Assembly: GCF_011299555.1 (NCBI RefSeq)
Contig: NZ_CP049857.1
Coordinates: 4,216,001 to 4,280,000, forward strand
Length of the DNA: 64,000 nucleotides
DNA from: Dysgonomonas sp. HDW5A
GTDB lineage: Bacteria; Bacteroidota; Bacteroidia; Bacteroidales; Dysgonomonadaceae
Direction of reading: 5' to 3'
Part shown: positions 35,014 through 43,988 of the stretch, in pieces
Layout of the letters: each line of letters starts with the position of its first letter
How positions within the stretch are numbered: position 1 is the first letter of the stretch
Position numbers and translations under genes: made by a program
The notes under the pieces: model-generated
Told to the model about the DNA's origin: nothing
Seen by the model: only the letters and a program-made list of their open reading frames with translations
Database searches by the model: none

Positions 35014-35688
35014 ATGAGTAAAGTTGGAAAAAATATAAAAAAAATAAGAAATGTAAAGGCTTTGAGTCAACAGGCATTTGCTGATTTATTTCAACTGACA
35101 AGAGGAAATATATCTTCATATGAAGAGTTTAGAGCCGAACCCAAAATAGAAATCATTGTAAACATTGCTAAATATTTTGGCATTCCGTTAAATGACTTTA
35201 TTTTGAAAGAATTATCAGTCAACGAACTCCTGCATTACAATACAGAGCTGGTATTAGAAACCGAGAAACTAAAGAAAACCCACCACTTTATAGAGGTTCC
35301 TTATGTATCTTCGTTAGATATTGTTGATTATGAAGCACATTACAATGACGAGAACTTCATACACAATCTTCCCCATATTAGTATTCCGAGCAGTGCCAAG
35401 TCTAAATTGATAGCTATTGAGATACAAGATTCGGAATCGCTGCCTTTAGGTTTTAACTTTAAGAATGGAGATATTCTAATTTATGAGCAAGTAATAAGAG
35501 AAAATATTCATAGAATAGAAAACAAACTCGGATTAATGGTCGATACTGATGGTATAAAATCAGGTGTATATAAAGAACATGAAGGCAAAATATTTTTATC
35601 GCTTAATGAATGGGTAAAGTATCCTTTTGAAATAGACTCACCTGCTCATTATTGGTTGCTCAGGGCATTATTTACTCAAATTATATAA
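35014..35688 (+). CDS. XRE-family regulator with a degenerate S24/LexA-like C-terminal domain
   Basis: A 224-residue protein with an N-terminal helix-turn-helix (about 5-62; ALSQQAFADLFQLTRGNISSYE) and a C-terminal beta-rich domain (about 105-215) recalling S24 peptidase/CI repressors: AIEIQDSESLPLGFNFKNGDILI corresponds to the VxGDSMxPxxxxGD region, and LMVDTDGIKSGVYKEH to the segment holding the catalytic Lys. In my alignment the serine remains but the lysine position appears replaced, so self-cleavage is doubtful. It is divergent to the PspA operon and is its likely regulator. Confidence 0.75.
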   Translation: MSKVGKNIKKIRNVKALSQQAFADLFQLTRGNISSYEEFRAEPKIEIIVNIAKYFGIPLNDFILKELSVNELLHYNTELVLETEKLKKTHHFIEVPYVSSLDIVDYEAHYNDENFIHNLPHISIPSSAKSKLIAIEIQDSESLPLGFNFKNGDILIYEQVIRENIHRIENKLGLMVDTDGIKSGVYKEHEGKIFLSLNEWVKYPFEIDSPAHYWLLRALFTQII

Positions 35689-35691
35689 TAG

Positions 35692-35720
35692 AAAGAACAA
35701 TCCAAATGGATTGTTCTTTT
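35692..35720 (+). terminator. Terminator of the XRE gene
   Basis: AAAGAACAATCCA (35692-35704) and TGGATTGTTCTTT (35707-35719) form a near-perfect stem ending in a T-run, four bases after the XRE stop. Confidence 0.85.
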
Positions 35721-35772
35721 GTTATAATCAATTATAAATCGACGTTTATTAAAGGAACCGAAAACTCAAATA

Positions 35773-36978
35773 TCAATCTTCGTGATCGATATATTTAGCC
35801 AATCCCCCGTGCGAAGTTTCTTTATACAAACTTGGCAGATCATGTCCTGTCTCTTTCATTGTACGAACTACTTTATCAAAACTCACCATATGTTTTCCAT
35901 CTGATAACATGGCATATGAACATGAGTCTAAAGCCCGTACCGCTGCAAAAGCATTTCGCTCAATACAGGGAACCTGCACTAATCCGCAAATAGGATCACA
36001 AGTTAAACCTAAATGATGCTCAAGTCCCATTTCAGCTGCATATTCAATTTGAGCAGTAGACCCGCCGAATAATTGAGCTCCCGCAGCAGCTGCCATGGCA
36101 CAAGCTACTCCTATTTCACCCTGACAGCCAACCTCTGCTCCTGATACCGATGCATTATTTTTAACGAGAGTCCCTATTAAGCCGGCAGTTATCAAAGCCC
36201 GTATAATCTTTTTATCACTAAAATCATGATGACTTGTGTGTAAATGGTATAAAACAGCAGGCAATACACCGCATGAGCCACAAGTTGGAGCTGTAACCAC
36301 TTCCCCACCCGATGCATTGGTTTCTGACATAGCTAAAGCATAAGCAAATAGCTGTGCTCTGCTTTTCATCGACCCTTGATATCCTTTTGATTTCACATAA
36401 TACATAGAAGCCTTTCGCTGCAAGCCTAAGCCTCCGGGCAATACTCCTTCTTCATCCAAGCCTTTTAATACCGCCGCCTTCATTACGTCCCACACATGAC
36501 TCATATAATCAAAAATTTCGGGACCTTCTACATCTAAAACATATTCCCAAAAAGTTTTTCCCGTTTTTTGACACCAACCTAAAATTTGTGTCATTGTAGT
36601 CATATCATATAATGATTCTCTGGAGGTTTTAGTATTTTCATCTGCTAGATCGCCTCCACCAATACTATAAATAGTCCAACTATCTGTTATTTTCTTCTCA
36701 GCAGATAATGCATGAAGGATCATTCCGTTAGGATGAAAAGGCAGCTCTGTCTCGGGTTTCCATATAATCTCGACATTTTTAGGGGCAAACATAGCTTCAA
36801 TAGCCACGTCTGTCATATGTCCTTTACCTGTAGCAGCCAAACTTCCATATAATTCAACCTGAAAAGATGTTGCATTTGGATTCTTTTCGTTAAAAATCTT
36901 AGCAGCATTACCAGGTCCCATCGTATGACTACTCGATGGACCAAACCCTATTTTGAAAATACTTTTTACAGATTCCAT
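35773..36978 (-). CDS. sdaA: L-serine ammonia-lyase, iron-sulfur-dependent, single-chain
   Basis: A 401-residue enzyme converting L-serine to pyruvate and ammonia. The beta-domain opening (SIFKIGFGPSSSHTMGPGNAA) and the alpha-domain segments TAPTCGSCGVLPAV, GCQGEIGVACAMAAAA and CDPICGLVQVPCIERN carry the cysteines expected for the 4Fe-4S cluster. This is the fused single-polypeptide form. Monocistronic, with its own promoter-like element. Confidence 0.95.
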   Translation of the reverse strand: MESVKSIFKIGFGPSSSHTMGPGNAAKIFNEKNPNATSFQVELYGSLAATGKGHMTDVAIEAMFAPKNVEIIWKPETELPFHPNGMILHALSAEKKITDSWTIYSIGGGDLADENTKTSRESLYDMTTMTQILGWCQKTGKTFWEYVLDVEGPEIFDYMSHVWDVMKAAVLKGLDEEGVLPGGLGLQRKASMYYVKSKGYQGSMKSRAQLFAYALAMSETNASGGEVVTAPTCGSCGVLPAVLYHLHTSHHDFSDKKIIRALITAGLIGTLVKNNASVSGAEVGCQGEIGVACAMAAAAGAQLFGGSTAQIEYAAEMGLEHHLGLTCDPICGLVQVPCIERNAFAAVRALDSCSYAMLSDGKHMVSFDKVVRTMKETGHDLPSLYKETSHGGLAKYIDHED

Positions 36979-36997
36979 AAAGCGTCTATTTTGTTAG

Positions 36998-37005
36998 CAA
37001 AATTA
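36998..37005 (-). promoter_or_regulatory. Putative -7 element of sdaA
   Basis: On the minus strand TAATTTTG matches TAnnTTTG, about 20 bp before the sdaA start. A CTTG -33-like box lies about 21 bases upstream. Confidence 0.45.
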
Positions 37006-37069
37006 ATCATAAGATTATCACTTTGCAAGATGAATCAGATGTTATATAGTATACAACAGACTTTTTATT

Positions 37070-37105
37070 TACAAAAAGAAAGGATAGCTTAAAGCTATCC
37101 TTTCC
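37070..37105 (-). terminator. Terminator of the ABC-exporter operon
   Basis: GAAAGGATAGC and GCTATCCTTTC form an 11-bp stem around TTAAA at 37078-37104. CTTTTTGT follows on the minus strand, so it ends the operon of the 526-residue membrane protein. Confidence 0.8.
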
Positions 37106-37131
37106 GATATGTATATATGCTATATGAAATA

Positions 37132-38712
37132 TTATTGTTCAGGTAAACTCTTCCACTTTCTTAAGATCACTTGGATGAAAAACCACATAGAAACAAAAGT
37201 CAAACATATATTAGCCCAAATAAACTCTATTATATGCTCATCCATGAAAAGGTAAGTTTCGTATAAGCCATTATTGTTATAGGTATAATCATTATAAGAG
37301 TATTGATTATGCCCTATAATATAGATAGCCATAAAAATAAGTGCAGGCACAGCAGGCACAAACCAGACGAGATGATTCATATATATATCAGATCTGCCTT
37401 TCGCCTTTCTATTTATATTCTTTCTCAATACAGATATCAATTCTAAAGAAAAGATTGCCAGTAAAACAAAGATATAAAATAGAGGACCAAGTATATCCAC
37501 GCGAAATGGACTTGATATTGCAAAAGATAATATCCCATTAATAAACAAAATCAGACCTATTGATATTAATGCTATAAGCCATGATTTTCCGGTAGTAGAC
37601 CTAAAAGAGAATACCAATAAAGAAATAGACAGCGCCATTGTTATGCTAATCATAAAAAATGCCAGACTTTCCTCTTTATCAACATATGCATTCATTATTT
37701 TATTATAAGAGCGTTCTAATTCATCATAAGAGACGTAATAACCATTAGGAGTGTTATCTCTTGAATTATAGTAATAACTATACTCATTTTTAGCCTCTTC
37801 ATCTTCGTAATTATAGGATGTAATTAAGTTAAAATCCCCTACCGGGTATTTCGATGGATTATACACCAACTGCAACCACTGATCTTTAGTTAAATTAGTT
37901 TTCAGATTGTGCTTATTTTGCAATGCGATGAAATTATCCATTAATCGACTTATTTCCTCTTTATTTTGTTGTCTCAACCATTTTTTGACAGTATCTGCAT
38001 CACGTATTGTAAAATCAGATTTCGAAGAAATATAAAACTGATTCAGAGAACCATAATTCAATAACGACAGTTGAGCAAAATCAGGATAATCGGGATAGTA
38101 CAAATCATTCGATTCTGCATATTCTACGGGATCAACGTATTCTGTTACAGGTGCTGAGCTATCCAAATTTTCAGAGTGTTTATCCGGTGCAGATTTCATA
38201 TAATAATCAGAAGGTAAATCTGTAGGATATTCCTGATAATAACTAGTTTTATCTGTAGGGATCAATATTCTAATCAGATTAAGAGTTTCAACAGCTTTAA
38301 TCATTTCCTGCTTACTTACGTAGGATCTAACTTTTGAAGCAGAACCTTGATAATAAGAGAAAGGGAATAATATGAATCCACAAATAATAACGAATGACAA
38401 AACCCACTCTAAATACAATCCCCCGCTACTTTTAGGGTAAAACGATTTGAATGCATTATTTTTAGAATAAAAAACTAACCATATAATAAATAATAAAATA
38501 GCAGTCAGGACTGCTCCCATATAGATCAGTGCCGCTCCGGAAAAAGAACTGCTGTAACTATATCGATCTGAAAAATCTATTTTTGTTAGAAAATATCCTG
38601 CAAGAAAAAATAAAATATTAATTACAACCGCTCCCAAAAAGGCTGGAACGATCTTTATATTCCATAAAAGAGGATAATTTAAGAGGAGATATTGTTGGAT
38701 TTTCTTTAACAT
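37132..38712 (-). CDS. Polytopic membrane protein, probable ABC transporter partner
   Basis: I do not recognise a named family. The 526-residue protein has three N-terminal helices (about 24-45, 60-83, 103-124), a large extracytoplasmic region (about 130-345) rich in Tyr, Ser, Asp and Asn, and a second group of helices (about 350-520). Because it lies 60 bp downstream of an ABC ATPase gene with no other membrane partner, it is probably the membrane subunit. The split layout, with a large outer domain between helix groups, resembles some ABC-2-type exporters but the fold is not evident. Confidence 0.6.
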   Translation of the reverse strand: MLKKIQQYLLLNYPLLWNIKIVPAFLGAVVINILFFLAGYFLTKIDFSDRYSYSSSFSGAALIYMGAVLTAILLFIIWLVFYSKNNAFKSFYPKSSGGLYLEWVLSFVIICGFILFPFSYYQGSASKVRSYVSKQEMIKAVETLNLIRILIPTDKTSYYQEYPTDLPSDYYMKSAPDKHSENLDSSAPVTEYVDPVEYAESNDLYYPDYPDFAQLSLLNYGSLNQFYISSKSDFTIRDADTVKKWLRQQNKEEISRLMDNFIALQNKHNLKTNLTKDQWLQLVYNPSKYPVGDFNLITSYNYEDEEAKNEYSYYYNSRDNTPNGYYVSYDELERSYNKIMNAYVDKEESLAFFMISITMALSISLLVFSFRSTTGKSWLIALISIGLILFINGILSFAISSPFRVDILGPLFYIFVLLAIFSLELISVLRKNINRKAKGRSDIYMNHLVWFVPAVPALIFMAIYIIGHNQYSYNDYTYNNNGLYETYLFMDEHIIEFIWANICLTFVSMWFFIQVILRKWKSLPEQ

Positions 38713-38772
38713 TGTCTAAGTATTTAAGTACTGTAATAATAAATAATAAGAATATGAAACCTGGTCTCTTCT

Positions 38773-39933
38773 TTATGACAGGAAGAAACGGCGTGTAGAG
38801 TTAGATATATTTCTGAAATAATTCAATGGTATATGATTATCTACAATAACCTGGAGAAATCGTTCTTGTGAAATATTTGCAGGGAAAATAGCAATATAGG
38901 TTCCCCCTTTTATTTGTAAAGTTTCCAGTTCCAGATTAGAGAATACAGTACGAAGCTCTTCTTGGCTCCAGTCACTTTCAAATTCGACAATAAACTTTGC
39001 GACCTCTTTAAATTCAGCAACACCTTCTTTTACATCTGCATTTTGAGGTTGTCCCTTTTTTAAGAAAATAACCCTATCCGATGTTTTTTCGACTTCATAC
39101 AATTGCTGAGAACTCAAGACTATCCCCAATGGACGGAATGGTGATTTTGCAATATCTCTAAAATCATCTAAGACGACTTGTTGAGCCAAAATATCAAGAT
39201 TAGCAAGAGGCTCATCAATCAACAGAAGTTTAGGCTTACGAAGTAACATTCTTGCTAACTCAAACCTCATCTTATAACCTGATGACAGACTATTCCAATT
39301 CAGATTACGATATCCCCTCAATCCCATTCGTGCTATAACAAGCTGAACCAGGTTTTCGTTTTCCTCTCCTAAGATTCCATAGGAAGCCGCAGTAAATTGC
39401 AAATTAGATAATAATGTTCCATGCCAATCTTTAGTTCGTTGCGGTATATATATCAACTGGGAACGAAGATCATAATTATCTTTATATTCAAATAAATAAT
39501 CGATTTTGCCATTTGTTGGAGCTAATTCACCACACAGTGAGCGTAATAATGTTGTTTTCCCATTACCATTCTCTCCTACCAATCCAATTATTTCGCCCTC
39601 AGAGATATCGAAGCTAATTGGTCCTAAAGCAAAATAAGATTGAGTATAAGCTTTTATTAAATTCTGAACAATAAGTAGTTTTTCACCCTGACTATTCCCT
39701 TTTTTCTGTAAAAAAGCAAAAAGATCGTCCAATAAAATTTTAAATCGTTCCCGTATTTCTGGAATATTAGTTTGATTCAGCTCTAGCCAATCGAGTAAAT
39801 ACACTGTCTTTTTGTAATAAGACAAATCTTCTGTATCTAATGCCAAATCAATTATTTTTTTCAGAAGATTTGGATAATCTTCATATTCTAACAATTGGTA
39901 TATGTTTTTGTAATGAGTTTCAAAAAGAGACAT
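38773..39933 (-). CDS. ABC transporter ATP-binding protein with N-terminal extension
   Basis: A 386-residue protein. A helical extension of about 95 residues (YKNIYQLLEYEDYPNLLKK) precedes a standard nucleotide-binding domain: Walker A VGENGNGKTTLL near residue 128, Q-loop near 165, signature LSSGYKMRFELARMLLRKPK, Walker B LLLIDEPLANLD, then an H-region (SSQQLYEVEKTSD, with Gln where the switch His often sits). The signature is LSSGY rather than LSGGQ. A C-terminal domain of about 80 residues follows. Part of an operon with the 526-residue membrane protein; substrate unknown. Confidence 0.85.
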   Translation of the reverse strand: MSLFETHYKNIYQLLEYEDYPNLLKKIIDLALDTEDLSYYKKTVYLLDWLELNQTNIPEIRERFKILLDDLFAFLQKKGNSQGEKLLIVQNLIKAYTQSYFALGPISFDISEGEIIGLVGENGNGKTTLLRSLCGELAPTNGKIDYLFEYKDNYDLRSQLIYIPQRTKDWHGTLLSNLQFTAASYGILGEENENLVQLVIARMGLRGYRNLNWNSLSSGYKMRFELARMLLRKPKLLLIDEPLANLDILAQQVVLDDFRDIAKSPFRPLGIVLSSQQLYEVEKTSDRVIFLKKGQPQNADVKEGVAEFKEVAKFIVEFESDWSQEELRTVFSNLELETLQIKGGTYIAIFPANISQERFLQVIVDNHIPLNYFRNISNSTRRFFLS

Positions 39934-40056
39934 AGTTGTAGTGTGAATTAAAATATTAACAGCTAAGATATATACTTTCTATAAATAACTAACGAAGAAG
40001 TTGCTTTTTTATGATTTACGACTGCATTCCTTCCATAAACAATTTTCAGAATTGAG

Positions 40057-40857
40057 CTACTCTTGTTCCTCCATTTGCAAATTATAATTATCTAATTTCG
40101 ATTTTTTCGTGGAAAAATAAAACAATAAGCGAATTGTATGATTAAGATTATATACATTTCCGGCTGCTGTTTGCTGAAAAATAGGGAAATATCCTAAATC
40201 ATACGCCACACCCTTTCCTAATGAATGACGAATACCGACAAATAAGCGGATTTGATCTAATGGATTATTTACGATCTGCTTACCAAATTGGAGTAAAATT
40301 TCATTACTAAACATAAGTTGTGGTACAGATGTATTTTTAGATATAGGCAAACGGAAAGTATATAAATACCGAATACGTTCTGAAAATGTTCTACCTACAG
40401 TTTGATCTCCTTCAACTCTTTCCCGCCAACGCGATTCTATTCTGAAACGTTGTGTAACATTAAATTTCCATAGACTAGATACTACAACCAATTGTTGATC
40501 GAAGCGGTATTCCAGTATAAAATTCTTATCCCTGAGTTGAGGTCTGTATAGCCAAAGATTTCCATATGCCATCGCAAGAGAAATATTATCACTGAACCAA
40601 TATCCTGCTCCCAGCCGCGCAAAATAAAAACCCGGTTCTTTAAGAAATTCATCTCTTCGGATAATTAAATCGGCTGTCATTCCCCAATTATCGGAAAAAC
40701 GATGGGTAGTAAGAAGTCCTGTCCAAGTATGCATACTATGATTTATCTGTTTAGTTGGAACATTATTCTCTTGTGAGTGAACAGCCAATTCCATCAAAAA
40801 AAAAGTAAGTGTAATAAATAATATTCTATGCTTCATGAGAAAATTTGTAATTATCAA
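40057..40857 (-). CDS. DUF2490 domain-containing outer-membrane protein
   Basis: A 266-residue protein. The mature region is beta-rich with the DUF2490 pattern WTGLLTTHRFSDNWGMTADL, then GAGYWFSDNISLAMAYGN, then RFRIESRWRERVEG, all typical of small outer-membrane barrels in Bacteroidetes and relatives. The start shown includes seven extra residues; the ATG at 40836 gives a clean signal peptide (MKHRILFITLTFFLMELAVHSQ) and may be correct. The gene lies 123 bp upstream of the ABC ATPase on the same strand. Function unknown. Confidence 0.8.
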   Translation of the reverse strand: MIITNFLMKHRILFITLTFFLMELAVHSQENNVPTKQINHSMHTWTGLLTTHRFSDNWGMTADLIIRRDEFLKEPGFYFARLGAGYWFSDNISLAMAYGNLWLYRPQLRDKNFILEYRFDQQLVVVSSLWKFNVTQRFRIESRWRERVEGDQTVGRTFSERIRYLYTFRLPISKNTSVPQLMFSNEILLQFGKQIVNNPLDQIRLFVGIRHSLGKGVAYDLGYFPIFQQTAAGNVYNLNHTIRLLFYFSTKKSKLDNYNLQMEEQE

Positions 40858-41117
40858 TATAACATTTCCTTTTATTGATTGTTTTAAGATCTAAGACCTC
40901 TTATTCCTTAGCAAGTATACACCTATAATTTGTTATAACTTAACATAAAGCATTGTTGTTGCTTTTCAATTTATTAATTCGCTATTTTTTTTTATGCTCT
41001 TAAATAATTCTATTCGAAGATAATATTTATAACGTATGATTTTCATCTTAGAAGCAACAGAAATAATAATAAACTTAACATTTCTATAAAAATTAAACAT
41101 ATAAAGGAGTAACATGA
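40858..41117. other. AT-rich spacer without recognised genes
   Basis: Between the DUF2490 gene and the transposase remnant I see no plausible coding frame. At 40890-40902, AGATCTAAGACCT is a degenerate relative of the palindromes in the nuo spacers (one arm mismatch), the only such copy I noticed outside that operon. Confidence 0.3.
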
Positions 41118-41321
41118 AAAATCACTTTTATTCGTATCATACATATCCTATCTGAGGTTGTTATTAGTGGATATAAGAGAAAAGAGTTTAAGCCTATAAA
41201 AAGATGCTGGCTAATTGAACGAAGTTTTAATCGGATTGGTTATAAGAGAAGACTATATCGGAATTATGAAATGAAAGAACTTTTGATCCTGCTGAGGAAA
41301 TCGTCAAAGCTACAACTCTAA
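41118..41321 (+). pseudogene. C-terminal remnant of an IS5-family transposase
   Basis: An open stretch of 67 codons with no start codon at its head encodes the typical C-terminal end of IS5-group DDE transposases: KPIKRCWLIERSFNRIG, where the Glu of ERSF is the last catalytic acid of the DDE triad, then KRRLYRNYEMKELLILLR. The family ending is usually RWVVERTFAWLxxxRRLxxDYE. It is a fossil: the N-terminal two-thirds are gone, and no terminal repeats are visible. Confidence 0.7.
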
Positions 41322-41635
41322 AATTATTATATTCAGCTTAAACATAACCTGATAGAGATTTCACTAAGATTATTCATTTGTGATTACTCATTAAATATTG
41401 AACTTATCCAAACATCATCATGAAAAAATTATCATAATGAACATTATTCTTTACAATATGTTTTAATTTTAGTTAAAAACCATCATCATTAAGTCAGTGT
41501 GAGTTCTCTTCTTGATTAGAGATTTGCTCTTAGATAATACAGCCTTATTAGGCATTACGTTTTATGATTTATATAAGATTAGTATCAAAAATATACTACT
41601 AATAAGGATTCGATTAACTAAACAATAAAAATCAA
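41322..41635. other. AT-rich upstream region of the alkylsulfatase gene
   Basis: No coding frame or stable hairpin is seen in this 314-bp stretch. It should carry the promoter of the sulfatase gene, but no convincing TTTG/TAnnTTTG pair is evident. Confidence 0.3.
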
Positions 41636-43714
41636 ATGAGAAAATTAATCTGTATTTTAACTACCGCATTACTGTGTATTCCACTCAGCAGTAAATCTCA
41701 AAGCATGTCAAGTGAAAAGACATCATCACCCAAACATTTCGATCCCAAAGGCAAAGACCCGTCAAAGTTTACCATTAGTAAATGGGAAGAACTAAAAAGC
41801 ACTCTTCCTTTTGAAGACAAGCAGGATTTTGAAGAACAAAAAAAGGGTTTTATTGCTGCACCCGACTTTAAGCAGATCATGGCAGAAGATGGTCATACTG
41901 CATGGGATATGGGTAGATATGACTTCCTTCTGGATGGAAAAGATTTTTACAGCATCAATCCATCGCTCCAGAGACAAGCTATTTTAAATATGAATTACGG
42001 ATTATATGAAGTGATACCCGGTATTTATCAGATTAGGGGCTTTGATTTAGCCAATATCAGTTTTATAAAAGGAGATACAGGCTGGATTATTTTTGATCCC
42101 CTTACATGTAAAGAAACAGCTGCAGCAGCTCTAAAATTTATTAATGAACAACTTGGTGAAAGGCCTGTTGTAGCAGTCGTTTATTCGCACTCTCACGGTG
42201 ACCATTTTGGTGGGGTTAGAGGTGTAGTTGATGAAGCTGACGTAGTAAATGGAAAAGTAAAAATAATAGCTCCTGAAGGATTTATGGAACATGCTGTTGC
42301 TGAAAACGTTTATGCAGGCACGGCAATGAGCCGGCGTCTATTTTATCAATATGGAGTATTATTACCTGCAGATCCTCATGGCCATGTAGATCAGTCTATT
42401 GGTAAGAATGTATCAGCTGGTAATTTAGGTCTTATTGAGCCCAATATAATTATTACTAAAGATATTGATACATTAACTATTGATGGCGTTAAGATGGTAT
42501 TTCAAAGTACTCATGGTACAGAAGCCCCTGCTGAGATGAATACTTATTTCCCTGACATGAAAGCTTTCTGGGCAGCAGAGAATATAACAGGAACAATACA
42601 TAATATTTATACATTAAGAGGTGCCCTTGTGAGAGATGCTTTGGAGTGGTCTAAAAAAATCAATGAAGCATTATGGCTTTTTGGACCGGATACACAAGTA
42701 ATGTTTGCCTCACATTCGTGGCCACGTTTCGGTAATCAACGTGTTCAAGAGGTAATGAAAGGGCAGCGTGACACATATGCTAACTTGAACAATGGTGTCT
42801 TATTCTTAGCTAACCAAGGAGTGACGATAAATGAGGTACACAATGTCTATCAAGTTCCACTAAGTTTGCAAAATCAATGGTATGCACGCAGTTATCACGG
42901 ATCAGTAGAGCATAATAGTAGAGCAGTCATCAACCGATATTTAGGCTATTGGGATTGTAATCCTGCGACGTTAATCCCCTTATCACCTGCCGAATCTGCT
43001 CCATTGTATGTAGAGATGATGGGTGGAGCTAACTCTATTATCAAAAAAGGAAAAGAGTTATTTGATCAAGGTAAATATCTCTATGCGGTTGAGATACTTA
43101 ATAAATTAGTATATGCCGAACCTAAAAATCAAATTGCTAAAGACTTACTAGCCGATTGTTATGAACAAATTGGCTATCAAAAAGAAAGTCCAAGTGTCAG
43201 GAATAGTTTTCTCGCAGGAGCTTATGAACTGCGTAATGGTATTCCTCAAGGAGCTTCGCCTAAAGGAACTGGTCCGGATATGATTAAGGCGATGGGAGTG
43301 AACTTATGGTTAGATTTTCTTGGAATCCGTGTGGATAGTAAAAAAGCTGAAGGTATGCATTTTGTTATTAATCTGATTTTACCAGATATAAATGAAAAAT
43401 ACATTGTTGAAATGAGCAATGCTACCTTGACAAATATCCAAGGTTTTCAATCTCCAAATCCTGATTTAACACTAACGGTCAATAGAAACGACCTGAGTTT
43501 AATAATGATGGGAGTGAAAAATTTTGACGATTTAATAGCTTCCGGCATTGTTCAAGCTAAAGGAGATACAAAAATTATCAGCCAATTAGCATCCGTGCTG
43601 GATCAATTTGAAATTGGTTTTGAGATTTTACCAGGAACCATATCTAAGAAGACTGACCAACCGAAAAATCCTTCTTTTAAACAGGATCAACCTGCTGTTA
43701 TCGGAGCCGATTAA
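41636..43714 (+). CDS. Secreted alkylsulfatase of the metallo-beta-lactamase fold (SdsA1/YjcS type)
   Basis: A 692-residue protein with a signal peptide (about 1-22, ending SSKSQS). The catalytic domain carries the zinc motif SHSHGDHFGG (about 183-192) and a second metal-ligand region AAENITGTIHN (near 313), followed by the alkylsulfatase dimerisation domain (RGALVRDALEWSKKINEALW onwards) and an SCP2-like C-terminal domain (about 560-670), the order of SdsA1 and Bds1. These enzymes hydrolyse primary alkyl sulfates such as SDS to alcohol and sulfate. Genuine substrate in this organism unknown. It lies 314 bp after an IS5-type fossil, so acquisition by transfer is possible. Confidence 0.93.
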   Translation: MRKLICILTTALLCIPLSSKSQSMSSEKTSSPKHFDPKGKDPSKFTISKWEELKSTLPFEDKQDFEEQKKGFIAAPDFKQIMAEDGHTAWDMGRYDFLLDGKDFYSINPSLQRQAILNMNYGLYEVIPGIYQIRGFDLANISFIKGDTGWIIFDPLTCKETAAAALKFINEQLGERPVVAVVYSHSHGDHFGGVRGVVDEADVVNGKVKIIAPEGFMEHAVAENVYAGTAMSRRLFYQYGVLLPADPHGHVDQSIGKNVSAGNLGLIEPNIIITKDIDTLTIDGVKMVFQSTHGTEAPAEMNTYFPDMKAFWAAENITGTIHNIYTLRGALVRDALEWSKKINEALWLFGPDTQVMFASHSWPRFGNQRVQEVMKGQRDTYANLNNGVLFLANQGVTINEVHNVYQVPLSLQNQWYARSYHGSVEHNSRAVINRYLGYWDCNPATLIPLSPAESAPLYVEMMGGANSIIKKGKELFDQGKYLYAVEILNKLVYAEPKNQIAKDLLADCYEQIGYQKESPSVRNSFLAGAYELRNGIPQGASPKGTGPDMIKAMGVNLWLDFLGIRVDSKKAEGMHFVINLILPDINEKYIVEMSNATLTNIQGFQSPNPDLTLTVNRNDLSLIMMGVKNFDDLIASGIVQAKGDTKIISQLASVLDQFEIGFEILPGTISKKTDQPKNPSFKQDQPAVIGAD

Positions 43715-43741
43715 TAGATCATTTCTAAGTGAGAAAATGAT

Positions 43742-43787
43742 AAGAAAAAGTATCCGATAATCATTAGATTATCGGATACTTTTTCTT
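43742..43787 (+). terminator. Terminator of the alkylsulfatase gene
   Basis: Perfect 21-bp stem (43742-43762 with 43767-43787), loop ATTA, with the T-run in the right arm. It is one of the strongest hairpins in the window and is symmetrical enough to act in both directions. Confidence 0.9.
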
Positions 43788-43988
43788 ATTGCTTGTTTAA
43801 AGTTAGGTCATATCATAAATCATTATTCAAAATCGATATAATTATTTGTTTTTCCACTATTAATATCATTTGAATCTCTGTCTTCGCAATTCAAACACAA
43901 GGAAATATACAAAGTTAATATTTGTCAGCAAAAGCTAGGATTTTATATATAACAATTCCGATGTTTAATTTAACTGTTGGTATACTTC

